From Hyphomicrobiales bacterium (GTDB taxonomy: Bacteria > Pseudomonadota > Alphaproteobacteria > Rhizobiales > Rhizobiaceae): a DNA stretch of 64,000 nucleotides. The number at the start of each line of letters is the position of its first letter. Positions within the stretch are counted from its first letter, which is position 1. The stretch lies in assembly GCA_900466475.1 (NCBI GenBank), contig UBMI01000014.1, positions 62,001 to 126,000 on the forward strand, in the 5' to 3' direction. A program made the translations under genes and the position numbers. This document shows positions 60,845 to 64,000 of the stretch, in pieces. Under the pieces are notes generated by a model. The model was given only the letters and a program-made list of their open reading frames with translations, had not been told where the DNA came from and ran no database searches.

Positions 60845-62335
60845 TCAGCCGTTGCTGGCAAGCACGGAAATCTTGTTGCCCATGGACTCGCCATTCTTGT
60901 CGAGCAGCCGGGTCGGATAGTCACCGGTGAAATAATGGTCGGTGAACTGCGGGCGGGCCGGGTTGCGATCCTCGCCGCCGACGGCGCGATAGAGGCCGTT
61001 GATCGACAGGAAGGCGAGCGAATCCGCACCGATATATTTCGCCATGGCTTCGACATCGGCATACTGGTTTGCGAGCAACTTGTCGGCGTCGGGCGTGTCG
61101 ATGCCGTAAAAATCCGGGAAGAAGATCATCGGGCTGGCGACGCGGATGTGCACTTCCTTGGCGCCCGCCTCGCGGATCATCTGCACGATCTTCAGCGAAG
61201 TCGTGCCGCGTACGATGGAATCGTCGACCAGCACCACGCGCTTGCCTTCGATCATCGCCCGGTTGGCGGAGTGCTTCAGCTTCACGCCGAAGGCTCGGAT
61301 CTGCTGCGTCGGCTCGATGAAGGTGCGGCCCACATAGTGGTTGCGGATGATACCGTATTCGAAGGGAATGCCGCTGGCCTGTGCGTAGCCGAGAGCAGCA
61401 GGCGTCCCGCCATCGGGAACCGGCACGATGACGTCGGCATCGACATGGGCTTCCTTGGCAAGGTTCATGCCCATGTTCTTGCGCGTCGTATAGACGTTGC
61501 GCCCGCCAACGACTGAATCCGGACGTGCGAAATAGACATATTCGAACAGGCAGAGGCGCTCCGGCTGCTGCTTGCTCGGCTTGCGGGCATCGATGCTGAT
61601 CGAGCCGTCGGGCTGGATTTCGCAGATGACGACTTCGCCATTCTCCACGTCGCGGATGAACTTGGCACCGATAATGTCAAGTGCGCAGGTCTCCGAGCAG
61701 AAGATCGGCTTGCCATCGAGTTCGCCCATCACAAGCGGGCGGATGCCGGTAGGGTCGCGCGCGGCGATCAGCTTCGTGCGCGTCATTGCGAGCATCGAAT
61801 AACCGCCTTCCATCTGACGGATGGCGTCGATGAAGCGATCGGCCGTGGAAGTGTGGCGGGAGCGGGCGATGAGGTGGAGAACGACCTCGGTATCCGATGT
61901 CGACTGACAGATGGCGCCGGTCGCGATGATCTGCCGGCGCAGCGTCAGGCCGTTGGTGAAATTGCCGTTATGGGCAATGGCGATACCGCCTTCTTCCAGT
62001 TCGGCAAAGAGCGGCTGCACATTGCGCATCGCCACTTCGCCTGTCGTGGAGTAGCGCGTATGGCCGATCGACATGCTGCCGGGCAGGCGGGCGAGTGTCA
62101 TCGGATTGGTATAATGGTCGCCGACGAGGCCCATATGGCGTTCCTGATGGAAGCGCTTGCCGTCGAAGGAGACGATACCGGCCGCCTCCTGCCCGCGATG
62201 CTGAAGCGCATGCAGGCCGAGCGCGGTCAGCGCCGCCGCATCGGGATGTCCCAGAATTCCGAAAACGCCGCATTCCTCATGCAGCGTGTCTCCGTCGAGC
62301 GGATCGTCAATCGGGAAGGAATGGGACTGGTTCAT
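60845..62335 (-). CDS. purF: Amidophosphoribosyltransferase
   Basis: A 496-residue enzyme for the first step of purine synthesis. A 21-residue propeptide precedes the nucleophile Cys22 (TLHEECGVFGILGHPDAAAL), then QHRGQEAAGIVSF. The phosphoribosyltransferase half carries VVLVDDSIVRGTTSLKIVQM. The propeptide implies self-cleavage, as in Bacillus-type enzymes. It follows cvpA on the same strand by 230 bp, a common pairing. Confidence 0.96.
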   Translation of the reverse strand: MNQSHSFPIDDPLDGDTLHEECGVFGILGHPDAAALTALGLHALQHRGQEAAGIVSFDGKRFHQERHMGLVGDHYTNPMTLARLPGSMSIGHTRYSTTGEVAMRNVQPLFAELEEGGIAIAHNGNFTNGLTLRRQIIATGAICQSTSDTEVVLHLIARSRHTSTADRFIDAIRQMEGGYSMLAMTRTKLIAARDPTGIRPLVMGELDGKPIFCSETCALDIIGAKFIRDVENGEVVICEIQPDGSISIDARKPSKQQPERLCLFEYVYFARPDSVVGGRNVYTTRKNMGMNLAKEAHVDADVIVPVPDGGTPAALGYAQASGIPFEYGIIRNHYVGRTFIEPTQQIRAFGVKLKHSANRAMIEGKRVVLVDDSIVRGTTSLKIVQMIREAGAKEVHIRVASPMIFFPDFYGIDTPDADKLLANQYADVEAMAKYIGADSLAFLSINGLYRAVGGEDRNPARPQFTDHYFTGDYPTRLLDKNGESMGNKISVLASNG

Positions 62336-62565
62336 TTCTGCGGGCCTCTGCTCTCACAAGAATGGATCGGCTTGTCCAGTAGCATGATACCGGAAATCTT
62401 GCAGCTTTCCGATAAATTCATGCTGAACGACACTTCCTCAAAGCCCGCTCGCCGGCTCTGAAACGGTTGAGGCCCGGCGGAGCGAAATGCCCGGCCGGAC
62501 CTTTGGTCTTACGTCCCGCTCAAATGGCAATTGCCAGGCCGCGGGTCAAGCGAGTGAACACTGCG

Positions 62566-63186
62566 TCAATTAGATGGCTGCTGTGCGCCATTGTTAGGGG
62601 CGGGTGCTGCGTCTTCCGCCGGAGCCTGATCGTTGGCCGGCGCATTTTCTTCCGTCGTGCGCGCGCCACCAAGCTTCTCGGTGATGCTCTTCTGGATCAT
62701 CTGGGCGAATTCATCCGGCAGGACCGCCTGCAGGCGAACGACGAGAGAATCCAGGAATGGCTTCGATTTTGCATTGTTGACCCAGGCCGGGCGGTGATCG
62801 GCATCTACCAGCCAGTTCCAGAAGGCAACGGCGACGACGAGCAGAAGTATGCCGCGCGCAGCACCGAAGAGGAAGCCCAAAGTGCGGTCGAGCGCACCGA
62901 TGCGGCTGTCGATGATGAAATCGGCGATCTTCATGGTGATGAAGGAGATGATGATCAGCGCGATCAGGAAGACGACGGCGGCCGAGCCGACGATGGCGAT
63001 ACGGTCATCGTCGGTATATTTCTTCGCATAAGGCACGAGATGCGGATAGAGATAGTAGGCGGCGGCTGCAGAGCCGCCCCAGCTCGCGATCGAGAGGATC
63101 TCGCGCGAGAAGCCGCGGACCATTGCCAACACGGCGGAGAAAAGCACGACGCCGATGACAATACCGTCGAAAATCGTAATGGGCAT
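62566..63186 (-). CDS. cvpA: CvpA family membrane protein
   Basis: A 206-residue protein with four membrane segments (ITIFDGIVIGVVLFSAVLAM, AIVGSAAVVFLIALIIISFI and others) and the typical VRGFSREILSIASWGGSAAA motif. The C-terminal 70 residues are Ala/Pro/Asn-rich and cytoplasmic or periplasmic. CvpA was named for colicin V production, but it is a general envelope protein next to purF in many bacteria. Confidence 0.93.
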   Translation of the reverse strand: MPITIFDGIVIGVVLFSAVLAMVRGFSREILSIASWGGSAAAAYYLYPHLVPYAKKYTDDDRIAIVGSAAVVFLIALIIISFITMKIADFIIDSRIGALDRTLGFLFGAARGILLLVVAVAFWNWLVDADHRPAWVNNAKSKPFLDSLVVRLQAVLPDEFAQMIQKSITEKLGGARTTEENAPANDQAPAEDAAPAPNNGAQQPSN

Positions 63187-63275
63187 GTAAATTCCACTCC
63201 AGACTGCCGCCTTGCGGGCCGCGTCGCGCCTTGTTTGGCTGATCCTATAGCATCCCCGCTATCAGTGATGAAGGA

Positions 63276-64000
63276 TCAAACGTCTTCTTCCACACGCTGC
63301 AACGCCCCTTTCGAGCCGGCTATGCGCGCGACCAGATCCGGCAGGCTCTCGATCTCGCTCCAGCGGCCGCCGCTCTTGGGCAGTTCGGCGGAGCCGGATG
63401 GCAGCAGAGCAGCCGAAAAACCCAGCTTTTCGGCTTCTTTAAGGCGCTGGGCTGTTTGCGCAACCGGCCGGACGGCGCCCGACAGACTGACTTCGCCGAA
63501 ATAGACGCAATCGGCCGGAAGGGCAATACCGGCCAGCGAGGAAACAAGAGCCGATGCGACGGCAAGATCGGCGGCAGGCTCGGAGATGCGGAAGCCGCCG
63601 GCAATGTTGAGATAGACGTCGTGCTGGCCGAGCCGCACGCCGCAATGGGCCTCCAGAACCGCAAGGATCATCGACAGGCGAGCCGAGTCCCAGCCGACGA
63701 CCGCGCGCCGCGGCGTGCCGAGCGATGTCGGCGCCACCAGTGCCTGCACTTCGACGAGAACAGGTCGCGTGCCTTCCATGCCGGCAAAGACGGCAGCACC
63801 CGGCGATTTCTCGTTGCGCTCGCCGAGGAAGAGTTCCGAGGGGTTGGCGACTTCGCGCAGACCCTTGTCCGACATTTCGAAGACGCCGATCTCGTCCGTC
63901 GGTCCGAAGCGGTTCTTGACCGTGCGCAGAATGCGGTAGTGATGGCCGCGGTCACCCTCGAAATAGAGCACGGCATCGACCATATGTTCGACCACGCGCG
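63276..64000 (-). CDS. radA: DNA repair protein RadA, C-terminal part (5' end off the window)
   Basis: The last 241 residues or so of RadA. The frame is open to the right edge. Seen are RILRTVKNRFGPTDEIGVFE (the KNRFG motif of RadA), the Lon-like C-terminal domain with DVYLNIAGGFRISEPAADLA and FGEVSLSGAVRPVAQTAQRL. The ATPase core lies outside. RadA is a RecA-like helicase that extends recombination intermediates. It lies 89 bp before cvpA on the same strand. Confidence 0.95.
   Translation of the reverse strand, partial: RVVEHMVDAVLYFEGDRGHHYRILRTVKNRFGPTDEIGVFEMSDKGLREVANPSELFLGERNEKSPGAAVFAGMEGTRPVLVEVQALVAPTSLGTPRRAVVGWDSARLSMILAVLEAHCGVRLGQHDVYLNIAGGFRISEPAADLAVASALVSSLAGIALPADCVYFGEVSLSGAVRPVAQTAQRLKEAEKLGFSAALLPSGSAELPKSGGRWSEIESLPDLVARIAGSKGALQRVEEDV

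Overview
The window reads as an ordinary stretch of the main chromosome of a Rhizobiaceae alphaproteobacterium, most likely a Rhizobium of the leguminosarum/etli/tropici type. Several things point there: high GC, an inositol cluster in the order iolR-C-D-E-B with a divergent oxidoreductase gene, a RopA/Omp2-type porin, an order dapA-smpB-NYN-rpoZ-rsh-(DUF2062)-acpS-lepB-rnc-era-recO, paired psd-pssA genes, and dispersed rhizobial intergenic repeats. The genus is inferred from gene content and order. No phage, insertion sequence, plasmid replication gene or CRISPR array was seen.

Layout. 1-5.0 kb: small surface and regulatory genes (host-attachment family protein, PilZ-like protein, MATE efflux pump, a Cys-rich mini-protein and an AraC regulator). 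5.1-14.4 kb: myo-inositol catabolism. iolC, iolD, iolE and iolB lie on the minus strand behind the RpiR-type regulator iolR; a Gfo/Idh/MocA dehydrogenase and a FAD-linked reductase run divergently. Sites fitting the known rhizobial IolR motif GGAA-N6-TTCC flank iolR. 14.5-17 kb: tRNA-Ser(GCT), a Tyr-rich exported protein and the major porin with a long leader. 17-20.1 kb: a hydrolase and a soluble lytic transglycosylase.

20.2-32.2 kb is a dense housekeeping block: lysine/peptidoglycan precursor synthesis (dapA), trans-translation (smpB), RNA polymerase omega, the bifunctional (p)ppGpp enzyme, acpS, lepB, rnc, era and recO. A Crp/Fnr regulator and a single-domain response regulator sit between era and recO. 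32.3-44.8 kb carries an aldo/keto reductase, a MOSC protein, HD hydrolases, a PAS-GGDEF-EAL protein, a small EF-hand protein, Cu/Zn superoxide dismutase, MscS, a ygfZ-nucleotidase-phosphatase operon, small exported proteins, a Nudix hydrolase and a frameshifted SRAP gene. 45-54 kb has phosphatidylserine/phosphatidylethanolamine synthesis (pssA, psd), an Atm1-type ABC exporter, a LysM protein with an internal duplication, a LOG protein, RarD and a methyltransferase. 54-64 kb has a minus-strand run cysS-GFA-GFA-GFA-pip-cimA in which the first five genes overlap by 4 nt each, then an AT-richer orphan gene, an SDR, purF, cvpA and the 3' part of radA.

Nothing here is clearly a new defence or mobile system. 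The best leads are the triple GFA array coupled to cysS, a dispersed repeat whose terminal bases supply the stop codons of two unrelated genes, a one-base frameshift in the SRAP gene, the duplicated helical module in the LysM protein, a small EF-hand protein beside a c-di-GMP enzyme, and two leaders in which the Shine-Dalgarno sequence can pair with an upstream anti-SD.
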